Of a DNA stretch of 64,000 bases, positions 23,243-31,602 are shown in pieces (the first letter of the stretch is position 1; every line of letters begins with the position of its first letter). The position numbers and the translations under genes were made by a program. Origin of the DNA: a bacterium (lineage in GTDB: Bacteria > Vulcanimicrobiota > Vulcanimicrobiia > Vulcanimicrobiales > Vulcanimicrobiaceae). The stretch spans positions 81,837 through 145,836 of the forward strand of contig JAJZED010000003.1 in NCBI GenBank assembly GCA_021805775.1, read 5' to 3'. The notes beneath the pieces are model-generated. The model was not told the DNA's origin. It was given only the letters and a program-made list of their open reading frames with translations, and made no database searches.

Positions 23243-23871
23243 CTAGACTGGGGCCATCGCAGGCTTCGAAATAGATGGAGGTGCCATGCACGTTTCGATA
23301 CCGTTCGTCCGCGTCGCCGGCGCTATCGCCGTTACCGGCGCACGCATTGTCGCTTTAGGGCCGCTCGTGGCTCGCGCCGATCTCTGGATCAACATCAAAT
23401 CGCCGACGTGCGTCTCCGGCGTCAACACCGCTTGCCGTCTCGCGCGAAACATTACGAGCCACACGCAGATGATGCCGAGCGCAGAAGCAAACAGAAACAG
23501 GAGCGTTCCCGCGGTTTTTTCGGTCGCGTTGATTTCGTAGGTGGTCGTGGGCCGAACGCGGGCGAGCACCGTGCCTCCACCCCGCTCGACCGGTAGGTCG
23601 TAGGTACGGCCGGCAATGGCAACGCGGCGTGCGCACTCATATCCAGCTTTCGAAGATCGATGGTGTCGCCGTCATGCAAGCTGCCGAGGGCGGAGGCTCC
23701 GCCTGGTACCACCCCCGACGAGCGAAGCGTGTACGGGGCGGGGCCTGGAGTGAAGACGCAGTCCCAGAAGCCGAGCAGCGTCTTCGATCCAAGCCCGAAA
23801 TTCCCAACAATCGCAACGAGCAGCGCGATCGAAAGCGCTGCGCATAAGGCGACCAGGGGCGCTCTTCGCAT
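23243..23871 (-). pseudogene. Frameshifted, 3'-truncated membrane sensor-like gene
   Basis: The frame from ATG 23871 begins with a membrane helix and a PDZ-like stretch (TPGPAPYTLRSSGVVPGGAS, LHDGDTIDLRKLDMSAHAAL). At about 23610-23618 the reading jumps by one base into a frame that continues sensibly (AIAGRTYDLPVERGGG, YEINATEKTAGTLLFLFASA, a second helix), then homology-like sequence ends near 23425. A single frameshift plus loss of the 3' part explains this. The intact relative would be a membrane signalling protein; the missing output domain cannot be named. Confidence 0.6.
23286..23425 (+). pseudogene. 5' fragment of a secreted-protein gene
   Basis: An ATG with a good Shine-Dalgarno (GGAGG, 5 bases upstream) opens a frame with a signal-peptide-like start (VRVAGAIAVTGARIVALGPL, ARADLW) and then, after about 45 codons, runs into the reverse strand of the truncated sensor gene. 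It looks like the other half of a deletion junction. The exact junction near 23425 is estimated. Confidence 0.35.
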
Positions 23872-25248
23872 GCGCTTCCGTGCGGACAGCCGAGCTTCGG
23901 CTTCCCTCCCGGGGGCTTACCGCCTGGGAATGAGCGAGAGCCGGCGGGTTTGCGGATGCCAGATGCGGCTCCGCGTCGTGCTATTGGGTGCATTCGCACG
24001 AATAGCTCGTGCGCGCTCTTTCAATCGCGCCACGGCGATCGATCTTTTCGCGCGTATTTGTTGCGATCGAATGCATCGCCGCGTCTCTCCAGGAATCCGC
24101 CGCCCGCCTACGATCCGCCGTTCAGGCCCGTCGATGAATGATGGGCACGAAAGTTACGGGCTTTAGGTGGTAATGCCAATGGGAATCGAACTCTCTAAGT
24201 GGGGTCCCGGCAGGTCCCGGCCGTTAGCAAAAACCTCGGTTCGGGGGACTCCGCCCGTCTTGCTCCCGGTCGAGTTCGAGCGATTCCGGCTATTTCCGGG
24301 CGGTCTGTTAGACAATTGTTAGACGAATCTCCGGGTCAATATCGGCCAGAGTCAACGTCGGCGCGATGCCTTGCTCGTTGCAAGTTAGAGCTTGTTCATC
24401 AATTTATTTTATTCGGCAGTTTACTCACTCGTCGCAGCCGAAACGGGCATCCGTTCCCAGGAGCCGATTCGAGGCGATCCTCGTTTTGATATCGGCCGCC
24501 GCGCAGGTTCTCATCTTCATGGCGACCGACACCGCCGTCGCAACCATATTATTCAGCGTGAGCTGCTCGCACGGGCCGTAGGCCTCGGCCACTCCACACG
24601 GATCGCCACCGCGCGGATAAGTGGATCCACCGCCCACTATGCCACCCATACGGCAGATACGAATCATATCGTAGTGGTGCCGATGAAGTATGATCCTCAA
24701 GATTCAAAGATCTTCGCGTTCTATTAGACTTCCCTTGATGAAGACGAAACGCCGTCACCTCGGAGAGGTCCCGGCTGCCTTCCCGCCGTCATCTTGCTCA
24801 TGATTGTCATCGTTATACTCGCCGCTCTAGCCCGGTGACCGCATTCATGAGAGTCAAGGAACGCGCTTGATGCGAAATCTGTCGTCGCACGAAGGGCAAT
24901 CCTCCTGCTATCGCGCGCTATCTTGTGCGCGAACGTGCGCTCTCCACAGTAGGCAGGGGGTGGTGCGACCTGTGTCGTATCTGGGGAATCCCCGCAGACC
25001 CGGCGAGCGCGCCGTGGATCCGTCAAGCAGATCGAAGGCCGCACAGCCGTTTGATCTCCGAGCGATCCTCCCCGCACCCCCGATGCCTCGGAAAATGGAT
25101 GAGGCGAAGCCGTTCCAGCGGCATCGCCTCAAGGACCTGGTGGCCCGGCAAGTACTTTCCCCAAATTCGCATTTGGAAGATACCCTCCCGACCACCGGGC
25201 TCCGGTTGACATCGCGCGTCGAGCCGCCGCGGGCGGCGAAGGAGTCTC
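23872..25248. other. Decayed intergenic stretch, no credible gene
   Basis: About 1.4 kb with only short overlapping frames lacking coding character on both strands. It contains a - strand segment (24168-24190) that resembles the 3' end of a tRNA: T-loop TTCGATT, five bases, a 7-base acceptor strand, A and CCA. The matching 5' half is absent. The stretch separates hipBA and the sensor remnant from the MBL/E2-E1-JAB operon, whose promoter should lie in its right part. The Shine-Dalgarno GAAGGAG just before 25249 is clear. Confidence 0.5.
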
Positions 25249-26244
25249 ATGTCGAAAATTCATTTCCTCAACGTTGGCCACGGCGACTGCACGGTCATCG
25301 AGCACAACAGCGGCCGAATCACCGTCATCGATTGCAACAACGGGGACGACCTGGACGCGGACTCCGAAGCGGAGATCCTCGGCGAGTTACCACCAGGTAG
25401 CGCGGCATCGTTCGCACTCTGGCGCGCGACCGGAATTTCTGAAACCGCGGCATTGGAAAAGGTCGGCTACAATGTGCCGCTCACAAATCCGGTGCGATTT
25501 CTGACCGACCGCTATCGCGGTCGTGCGATTCACCGTTACATCCAAACGCATCCCGACATGGATCACATGCGCGGCATCTGCGCACTCGACAACGCCTTTG
25601 AGATTGTCAATTTGTGGGACGCGAAGCACGTGAAACAAATCGACCGATTCAGGAGCGATGATGAGAAGGCCGACTGGCTCCGCTACCAGTCCATGCGCAG
25701 TGTCCCTCGCGAAGGGCTTACCGTATTGAGCCTCCACGCCGGCGCCGCGTCGCAGTACTATAATCGCGGCGGCAACGCCGACCTCGGCGACGGTTTGCAC
25801 GTGCTATCACCTACTCCTGAGTTGGTGCAGTGGGTAAACGAGCGCGACGGCAAGTGGAACGAACTTTCCTACGTCCTGATGCTGAAGGAACATGGGCGTT
25901 CGCTGATCTTTGGCGGTGACGCCGAGTCTGAAGCTTGGGCGCGCATCCTCGCAACTTATGCTGCGAACCTGAAATGCGACATCCTTAAAGCGAGCCACCA
26001 TGGCCGGAAGTCCGGCTATCACGGCGCCGCGCTGAGGGCGATGAATCCCGGATTGACCGTCGTTTCAGTTGGCAAGAAAAATCCGGATCACGACGCAAGC
26101 GCTTCGTATCGTGCCGCATCGCAATACGTTTGGTCAACGCGCTGGAAATCCGACATCACGATCGACATCGATGCCTCGGGGCGCATGACCGCCAGTAACG
26201 GCCGCGATGATGAAACGCTAACCTGGAAACAGCAAGCGGCCTAA
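25249..26244 (+). CDS. ComEC-like metallo-beta-lactamase-fold hydrolase 1
   Basis: 331 residues, first gene of a four-gene operon. The MBL metal site is His101-Pro-Asp103-Met-Asp105-His106 (QTHPDMDHMRG), with the later ligand region Asp224 (LIFGGDAESE) and His250-His251 (LKASHHGRKSGYH). This HPDxDH form is that of the hydrolase domain of ComEC/Rec2, but there are no membrane helices, so the protein is soluble. ComEC-type MBLs cut nucleic acid; other family members cleave cyclic nucleotides or thioesters. Substrate here unknown. It shares general layout with the next gene, so the two may act together. Confidence 0.88.
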   Translation: MSKIHFLNVGHGDCTVIEHNSGRITVIDCNNGDDLDADSEAEILGELPPGSAASFALWRATGISETAALEKVGYNVPLTNPVRFLTDRYRGRAIHRYIQTHPDMDHMRGICALDNAFEIVNLWDAKHVKQIDRFRSDDEKADWLRYQSMRSVPREGLTVLSLHAGAASQYYNRGGNADLGDGLHVLSPTPELVQWVNERDGKWNELSYVLMLKEHGRSLIFGGDAESEAWARILATYAANLKCDILKASHHGRKSGYHGAALRAMNPGLTVVSVGKKNPDHDASASYRAASQYVWSTRWKSDITIDIDASGRMTASNGRDDETLTWKQQAA

Positions 26245-26344
26245 CGAGCATGGCTTAGCGAGGTTGACTCGCGACGCGGAACGATACCAACTTCAACTTT
26301 ACGCGCGGCCAGAACGTCGGCGCGACTTCTTAGGAGGATGTGTA

Positions 26345-27469
26345 ATGGCACGGTTGACCTGCTTCCCCATCGGAAACGCAGACTGCACGCTGATCGATCA
26401 GTTACCCTCGGGAAAGACGATCATTTTCGATTATGGGAACATGAGGACCGGGGAGGACGGCGACACGCGGATCGATCTGGCAGCCGCGCTCGATCATCTG
26501 CTCAAGGAACAAAAGCGAAGCCGCGTCGACGTACTCGCATTCACGCATATCGACAGCGATCATGTCAAAGGGTCTCATGAATTCTTTCACTTCGAGCACG
26601 CCGAAAAGTATAGCGGTGGATACGAAGTAAAAGAGCTGTGGGTGCCTGCTGCTGCAATCGTCGAGATCGGCGCGACAGATGACTCACGCATCATCCGTGA
26701 AGAGGCACGCCACCGCCTCAGAGAGGGAAAGGGGATCAAGGTCTTCTCGAAACCGGAGGCATTGAAGGATTGGCTTGAAGAAAATAACTTGACGACTGAT
26801 GAACGCCGCAGCTGCTTTGTTGATGCCGGTACGTACGTTCCCACGTTTAATTTACAAGAAGATGGCCTTGAGGTATTCGTGCACTCGCCTTTCGCCGACC
26901 TCGAAAACGGTAAGGTAATAGAGCGCAATGCGGAAGCCATCGTTGTGCAGATGATGTTCGTCGTGGACGGCACGGATACGAAGGTTCTCTTCGGCGCCGA
27001 TTCCAAGCACGCGATGCTCTCGGATATCGTTCACGTCACGCGTGCGCATGGAAACGACGAGCGCTTGGAATGGGACGTCTTCCACCTGCCGCATCATTGC
27101 TCGTATACGGCACTCGGTCCCGAAAAGGGGGACCTCGAAACAGCGCCCGTCCCGAACGTCGCCTGGCTTCTTGAAGAACAGTGTCGCGAAAAGCCCATCT
27201 TGGTTTCGCCAAGCAATCCGATCTCGTTCGAAGATACGGTCCAACCACCGCACTATCAAGCAGCCCGTTACTACAAGAGCGTCGCGTCATCAAGGAGTGG
27301 TAAGTTCGTAGTTACCATGGAACACCCTGACCAGAACCTTCCAAAGCCCCTCGTCATTCTTATCGACGGCACGCGGGCCCGCATCACCGGGACCACGGTA
27401 AGCGCCGTCACGGGCACCGTCTCCCAGAGCGCGCCGCGCGCAGGGCAAAACCAGGGAGGCGCCCGATAG
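26345..27469 (+). CDS. ComEC-like metallo-beta-lactamase-fold hydrolase 2 with Gly-Gly tail
   Basis: 374 residues from ATG 26345, set by a perfect AGGAGG at 26332-26337 seven bases before it. MBL ligands: His68-Ile-Asp70-Ser-Asp72-His73 (FTHIDSDHVKG), Asp219 (LFGADSKHAM), His250-His251 (LPHHCSYTALG). An insert between the first two motifs separates it from protein 1. The C-terminal 30 residues look disordered and end in QNQGGAR, a di-glycine two residues from the end. In an operon with E1, E2 and JAB domains such a tail could be trimmed and conjugated (inference). The stop overlaps a possible ATA start of the next gene. Confidence 0.87.
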   Translation: MARLTCFPIGNADCTLIDQLPSGKTIIFDYGNMRTGEDGDTRIDLAAALDHLLKEQKRSRVDVLAFTHIDSDHVKGSHEFFHFEHAEKYSGGYEVKELWVPAAAIVEIGATDDSRIIREEARHRLREGKGIKVFSKPEALKDWLEENNLTTDERRSCFVDAGTYVPTFNLQEDGLEVFVHSPFADLENGKVIERNAEAIVVQMMFVVDGTDTKVLFGADSKHAMLSDIVHVTRAHGNDERLEWDVFHLPHHCSYTALGPEKGDLETAPVPNVAWLLEEQCREKPILVSPSNPISFEDTVQPPHYQAARYYKSVASSRSGKFVVTMEHPDQNLPKPLVILIDGTRARITGTTVSAVTGTVSQSAPRAGQNQGGAR

Positions 27470-27504
27470 CAATCGAGAATCTGCTGACTCCACGCGCGAG
27501 AGAA

Positions 27505-29628
27505 TTGGTTTTCTATCTCTCGAATGGTGGTCCCATCGGCGCCACGCTCGTCGACGCGCGACGCAAAGTCCACGACCTCGTCGAGCTGGTCATCCATTCG
27601 GAGGTGGGTCAAGTTCCGCGCGCCGACATTCGAGAGGAAGAGCGGGTCATCGTCGAATTCGACGATGACGAGGCGCGCTGGCCTCGCGTGTCCGCGTTAC
27701 GGCAAGATTTTCCGCAAGGCCTTCCGCATACGAACATCGTCGAGCCAGGCGCGCCTCCTTGCCTCTGCATCGCGATCGAACCGTTTCGCGAACTTCGCAG
27801 GACCCTCACCGCCGAGGAACTCGTCGCGCGAATCCGCCGTTGGCTCGAGCGAACGGCAACGGGCACATTGCATCAGACTGACCAGCAAGTCGAGCCATTC
27901 TTCAATGGCGCTGGCGGCGCGGTTATCGTTCCGGTTGCGCTTCACAACATGGACGACGGCATAGTCTCGAACTACTCCATGCACGTCTGCGGCGACAATT
28001 TTCGCGTCGTCGCTGGCGACGGAGCGCAACAAGGGAAGCGCATTCACGTCGTGGCGCTGAGAACACCTGTGCACGTACATGGTCGTATTTGTCATCTGCC
28101 CCAGACGCTTGAGCAGCTCGACGAGCTCGTATCGGACGAGCAGTTCCATCTCATCGAATCTCTTCGTCACGCACTGATGCGACTTCCGGCGGCGCAGTGT
28201 GGCCCTGAGTACGGCGTGTCGCTACTTCTGCGCGTCCCTGTCGCCCGCGGGCCAGGGAGCCCTGCGGAAGCGGAGGATGTTCGTGTGTTCTGGCTAGGCA
28301 ACCTAGGCGATCTTGCTCGAAACCTCGCGCTTTGGGAGGCCTTATCGAACGGCTCGCGCGGAGTTCTCCTCGGTGCGAATCCTCAGCCGGGGGCAGTAGC
28401 CATCGACGCGCTCAACGTCGAGCGCGAACTCGAAGCGAAGGAGGCCGCGGCGTTTAACGGCGACGTGAAGTACGACGACCGTTTCATCGCCATCGGAGCG
28501 GGGGCGCTCGGTTCACAGGTACTTATGAACCTCGCCCGCCGCGCGGTTCGCCCCGTCGCGATCGTGGATGAAGACTACCTTGCCCCGCATAATCTCGCTC
28601 GGCATGCGTTGGCCGGCGAGCGGCTCGGTTATCACAAGGCTAGCGCGCTCGCAGATGTTATCAACGGCTTGATTGACGACGACATCGCCATCCAGGCGAT
28701 CCCACGAGACGTCACCATACCTGAATGCCGTGAGCAGATCGACGCCACCGAGGCAGAATTCGACTTCGCGCTCGATATGAGCGCGTCGGTCGCTGTCGCG
28801 CGGTCAATCGCGACGGACGCGCGCTTTCCTAGGACGCTTTCGCTCTTCTTGAACCCTTTGGGCACGGACCTCGTTCTTCTCGCTGAGGACAGGCACCGAA
28901 GCATAACGCTCGATCAGCTAGAAGCCCAGTACCTTTGGGAGATCGTGCAACGGGAGGAACTAGCAGAGCACTTTGGCGCGCCAGAGTACCGGCGCTATTC
29001 GACTGGGTGCCGTGATCGCTCGTCGATCATTTCGCAAAACACGGTCGCTACGCTCGCAGGGATCGGAGCGGAGGCGTCACTACGCACAAGCCGGCAAGAA
29101 GAAGCCGTTGCCACGGTTTGGCGACTGACGAACGATCTGCAAATCCAACGCATCGATATCCGGGTTTCGGCGATGATTCTCAAACAATGCGGAGAGTGGT
29201 CGTGTTTCGTCTCGTGCTCATCTCTTGCGTACGCCCGTGAATTGCGACGCGCATCGATGCCTAACGAGACGGGCGGGATACTAATTGGGAGCTTCGATCT
29301 CGTCGCGAAGAGGATATATATCGCTGGCTTTCTTCCCGAACCGCCGGACAGCGAATCTTCGCCGACTTCGTTCGTTCGCGGCTCGGCGGGCGTGGAGCAG
29401 AAGCTTGAGAAGCTCGCTGCGCGCGTAGACGGCCAGCTTCGCTACGTCGGCGAGTGGCATACGCACCCTGACGGTCATTCGTCGGCGGCCAGCAACACCG
29501 ACCGCAGTGCGTTCGCTGAATTGACCGAACGAATGAAGCGCGCGGGATATCCGGAAACGTACCTGGTCGTGGCCGAGAACGAACTGTCCGCTATCATTTC
29601 CGACATCAGTTCTACGGTTAAGGAGTAG
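27505..29628 (+). CDS. E2-E1-JAB triple fusion, ubiquitin-conjugation-like enzyme
   Basis: 707 residues from TTG 27505. Residues about 1-150 form an E2-like domain with candidate catalytic Cys86 (or Cys88) in APPCLCIAIEP after LPHTN. Residues about 325-530 form a ThiF/E1 adenylation domain (FIAIGAGALGSQVL, Gly331-x-Gly333-x-x-Gly336; candidate E1 cysteine Cys502 in STGCRDRSS). Residues about 560-707 form a JAB/JAMM isopeptidase: Glu588 (ETGGILIG), His652-x-His654, Ser663, Asp666; the gap between His654 and Ser663 is 8 residues, one more than canonical. Sensible coding continues upstream to an ATA at 27466 with GGAGG six bases before it, so the true start may be there. CBASS Cap2 is E2-E1 only, with JAB separate. 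Confidence 0.88.
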   Translation: MVFYLSNGGPIGATLVDARRKVHDLVELVIHSEVGQVPRADIREEERVIVEFDDDEARWPRVSALRQDFPQGLPHTNIVEPGAPPCLCIAIEPFRELRRTLTAEELVARIRRWLERTATGTLHQTDQQVEPFFNGAGGAVIVPVALHNMDDGIVSNYSMHVCGDNFRVVAGDGAQQGKRIHVVALRTPVHVHGRICHLPQTLEQLDELVSDEQFHLIESLRHALMRLPAAQCGPEYGVSLLLRVPVARGPGSPAEAEDVRVFWLGNLGDLARNLALWEALSNGSRGVLLGANPQPGAVAIDALNVERELEAKEAAAFNGDVKYDDRFIAIGAGALGSQVLMNLARRAVRPVAIVDEDYLAPHNLARHALAGERLGYHKASALADVINGLIDDDIAIQAIPRDVTIPECREQIDATEAEFDFALDMSASVAVARSIATDARFPRTLSLFLNPLGTDLVLLAEDRHRSITLDQLEAQYLWEIVQREELAEHFGAPEYRRYSTGCRDRSSIISQNTVATLAGIGAEASLRTSRQEEAVATVWRLTNDLQIQRIDIRVSAMILKQCGEWSCFVSCSSLAYARELRRASMPNETGGILIGSFDLVAKRIYIAGFLPEPPDSESSPTSFVRGSAGVEQKLEKLAARVDGQLRYVGEWHTHPDGHSSAASNTDRSAFAELTERMKRAGYPETYLVVAENELSAIISDISSTVKE

Positions 29629-29631
29629 CGC

Positions 29632-30357
29632 ATGAAGAACTTCGACGCGTACGAATACGTCGGCCTGATCGCTCCCGGTGCCATCGTGACGATAGGCATT
29701 TTTCTCGAATTCCCGGCTGCCCGCGCCGAGTTACTCTCGAAAGACTTCTCCCTGGGATCCCTCGGCATCTTCCTCATCATTTCATTCGCGATCGGTCATC
29801 TGGTGGCAGCAATCGGAAATGCCATCGAGGGACCTGTTTTAAAAATAAGCGGAGGTTTGCCGAGCGACAAAGTCCGCTCCGAAAACCAAACGCTGATTTC
29901 TAGCAGCCAACGCTTACGCTTGAACGAGAAAGCGCGAAATGCGCAAGGCGATGCGTTCGACCTCTCAACAGTCTCGAAGGGCGACTGGTACGCGATCACC
30001 AGGGAAATCTACGCTGAAGTTGCGGCTGCGAAGACGTCGTCGCGCGTTGATTCTTTCAATCGGCAATATGGGCTGCTGCGTGGAGTTGGTTCCGCCTTTT
30101 CTCTGCTGACAATCTGGTTCCTCGTGAATCTGAAGGCCGCGCCGTGGTCGAACTGGAGCGGACTGATTCCCGCCGCATTTACTGCGGTCGCGTGCCTCTT
30201 GTCTTTCGTTCGCATGACTCGATTCGCGAACAACTATGCCAGGGAGCTGTTTGTCCAGTACGTCAGGCTTCCCGATCGCAAGGACGCGCCTCCCGACGAC
30301 GCACCTGCAACGCTCGATGATGCGTCACAATCAAAAGCGGGTGACGACGCGGGCTGA
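29632..30357 (+). CDS. Four-helix membrane protein, probable effector of the E2-E1-JAB operon
   Basis: 241 residues. Two hydrophobic helices near the N-terminus (about 9-28 and 42-65), a cytoplasmic-looking helical middle (about 70-145), two more helices (about 150-166 and 172-192) and an acidic tail (PPDDAPATLDDAS). No catalytic motif is visible. It starts 3 bases after the E2-E1-JAB stop, so it is certainly in that operon. Membrane proteins in such positions are often pore-forming or depolarising effectors of defence systems; that role is inferred from context. I do not recognise the family. Confidence 0.72.
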   Translation: MKNFDAYEYVGLIAPGAIVTIGIFLEFPAARAELLSKDFSLGSLGIFLIISFAIGHLVAAIGNAIEGPVLKISGGLPSDKVRSENQTLISSSQRLRLNEKARNAQGDAFDLSTVSKGDWYAITREIYAEVAAAKTSSRVDSFNRQYGLLRGVGSAFSLLTIWFLVNLKAAPWSNWSGLIPAAFTAVACLLSFVRMTRFANNYARELFVQYVRLPDRKDAPPDDAPATLDDASQSKAGDDAG

Positions 30358-30420
30358 ACGCCCCGCGCGCGCGCCATCCGCTGAGCGACGGGCCAAGGCC
30401 AATGTCGTGCGGCGTTCTCA

Positions 30421-31602
30421 TCATCTTTGCACAAGGCGGGCTGCTTGTGGATCATAGGTGTATTGCGTAATCGTTCCGTCCTTGATCCGATCCACGGCTT
30501 CATTGACGATAAACAAGGGGACAAGGAACCATTCGCGTGGGGTCACGGGCTTCCCAAAGCGACCTTTAATTTCCACGTTTAACTGCGCCAACTCGAATAC
30601 TCGATGGATTAGGTTTTCTAGCTTAATGCGGTTGATGTTGTAGAGTTCGTAAGTGGCCACTATCTCGACGTCCGCTAGCAGAAAGGTTGGGTCGTTCTTG
30701 GCATCGGCGATACGGCGATTCACATCGTTGCCTGTCACACCAATTTTGTGCAAAACTTCGCGATTTTCCGCAACGAAAGGGAGGTTAGACTTGCTTCGCA
30801 GCACGTAAATCGTGCCACTTGCCAAATCACCCTCTTCGGTCTCACCCGCAAACAGCGGACCGGCGCTTGGGTTAGTGATGCGCCGCCCCGCAGCATCGCG
30901 ATGTAGTGCGCGCTGAAGAGAACGAGAGAGTACATTGCTCTCGGTGCGGTTGTCATAAATCACGCGGAGTCGGCTATCGCGCCGGTCGTACTCTGTAACG
31001 AATTCCTCGCCAGCATCCGTGACATACGCGATCTGCCCGCCGACGACGAACCACTCGCCTTTTTTGATTTCGGCTTGCTTTTTCTGAAAAGGCTTCGCCT
31101 GACGTATTCCAGCATCAAGCTCACGCTTCACCTGTTCGAATAGCGGTTTGAACCTATCGAAATCCACGCACGGAGCCCGGTTTGCAATCTCCTCTGCCGT
31201 ACGTTTCTCCGCAACACTTCGAACGTGGCGCAACTCTCCGATCTCGCCCGCGCCGCCCGTCCCCTCAAGTTCGGCGAGGAGCGCGTCGTCGTCGATCTCG
31301 TCGACACTCTCAAGCAACAGACTTACAGCTCCCGCCAATAAGCCTTGGCGATCGAGCGGCTCAAGCAAGGCGCGGCAGTCGGGAAGCCGTCTCAAACGAT
31401 CGAGGCGCACCGCATAGAGACGCTCGAAAATATCGTTCCCTTCGCCATGTAGCGGTGCATGGCCGTGCTGGTCGAAAAAACCCTGGATTTCTTCGAAGCC
31501 GGCGATTACGCGCTCTTCACGTGGAGATCGTCCGGTCTTTTTCTCGGGCGGAGCGAACTCACTGAGTGCTTCCGCGAGCTCCTCAAGGTCGACGTCACTC
31601 AT
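30421..31602 (-). CDS. GIY-YIG nuclease (T5orf172/Mug113-like)
   Basis: 393 residues from ATG 31602, overlapping the helicase stop by 8 bases. The C-terminal third is a GIY-YIG domain of the Mug113/T5orf172 type: GTIYVLRSK (GIY strand), HKIGVTGNDVNRRIADA (YIG strand and catalytic Arg), KLENLIHRVFE (metal-binding Glu). The N-terminal 270 residues are helical and acidic with a basic patch (FQKKQAEIKKGEW); function unknown. It is the third gene of a methyltransferase-helicase-nuclease cassette and the likely cutting subunit. Confidence 0.85.
   Translation of the reverse strand: MSDVDLEELAEALSEFAPPEKKTGRSPREERVIAGFEEIQGFFDQHGHAPLHGEGNDIFERLYAVRLDRLRRLPDCRALLEPLDRQGLLAGAVSLLLESVDEIDDDALLAELEGTGGAGEIGELRHVRSVAEKRTAEEIANRAPCVDFDRFKPLFEQVKRELDAGIRQAKPFQKKQAEIKKGEWFVVGGQIAYVTDAGEEFVTEYDRRDSRLRVIYDNRTESNVLSRSLQRALHRDAAGRRITNPSAGPLFAGETEEGDLASGTIYVLRSKSNLPFVAENREVLHKIGVTGNDVNRRIADAKNDPTFLLADVEIVATYELYNINRIKLENLIHRVFELAQLNVEIKGRFGKPVTPREWFLVPLFIVNEAVDRIKDGTITQYTYDPQAARLVQR

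Noticed and set aside
24168..24243. Complete tRNA gene on the - strand
   Set aside because: Only the 3' end fits; the T-stem and acceptor stem cannot pair and no anticodon arm is found.
24425..24727. Short genes on both strands between hipBA and the MBL operon
   Set aside because: Overlapping frames on opposite strands, no ribosome-binding sites, no recognisable domains.
24867..25400. 177-codon + strand frame across the start of MBL gene 1
   Set aside because: It continues into the MBL gene in the wrong frame and shows no coding character.
25249..30357. Type II CBASS
   Set aside because: E1, E2 and JAB domains are present, but there is no CD-NTase, and JAB is fused rather than separate. 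MBL proteins replace the signal synthase.
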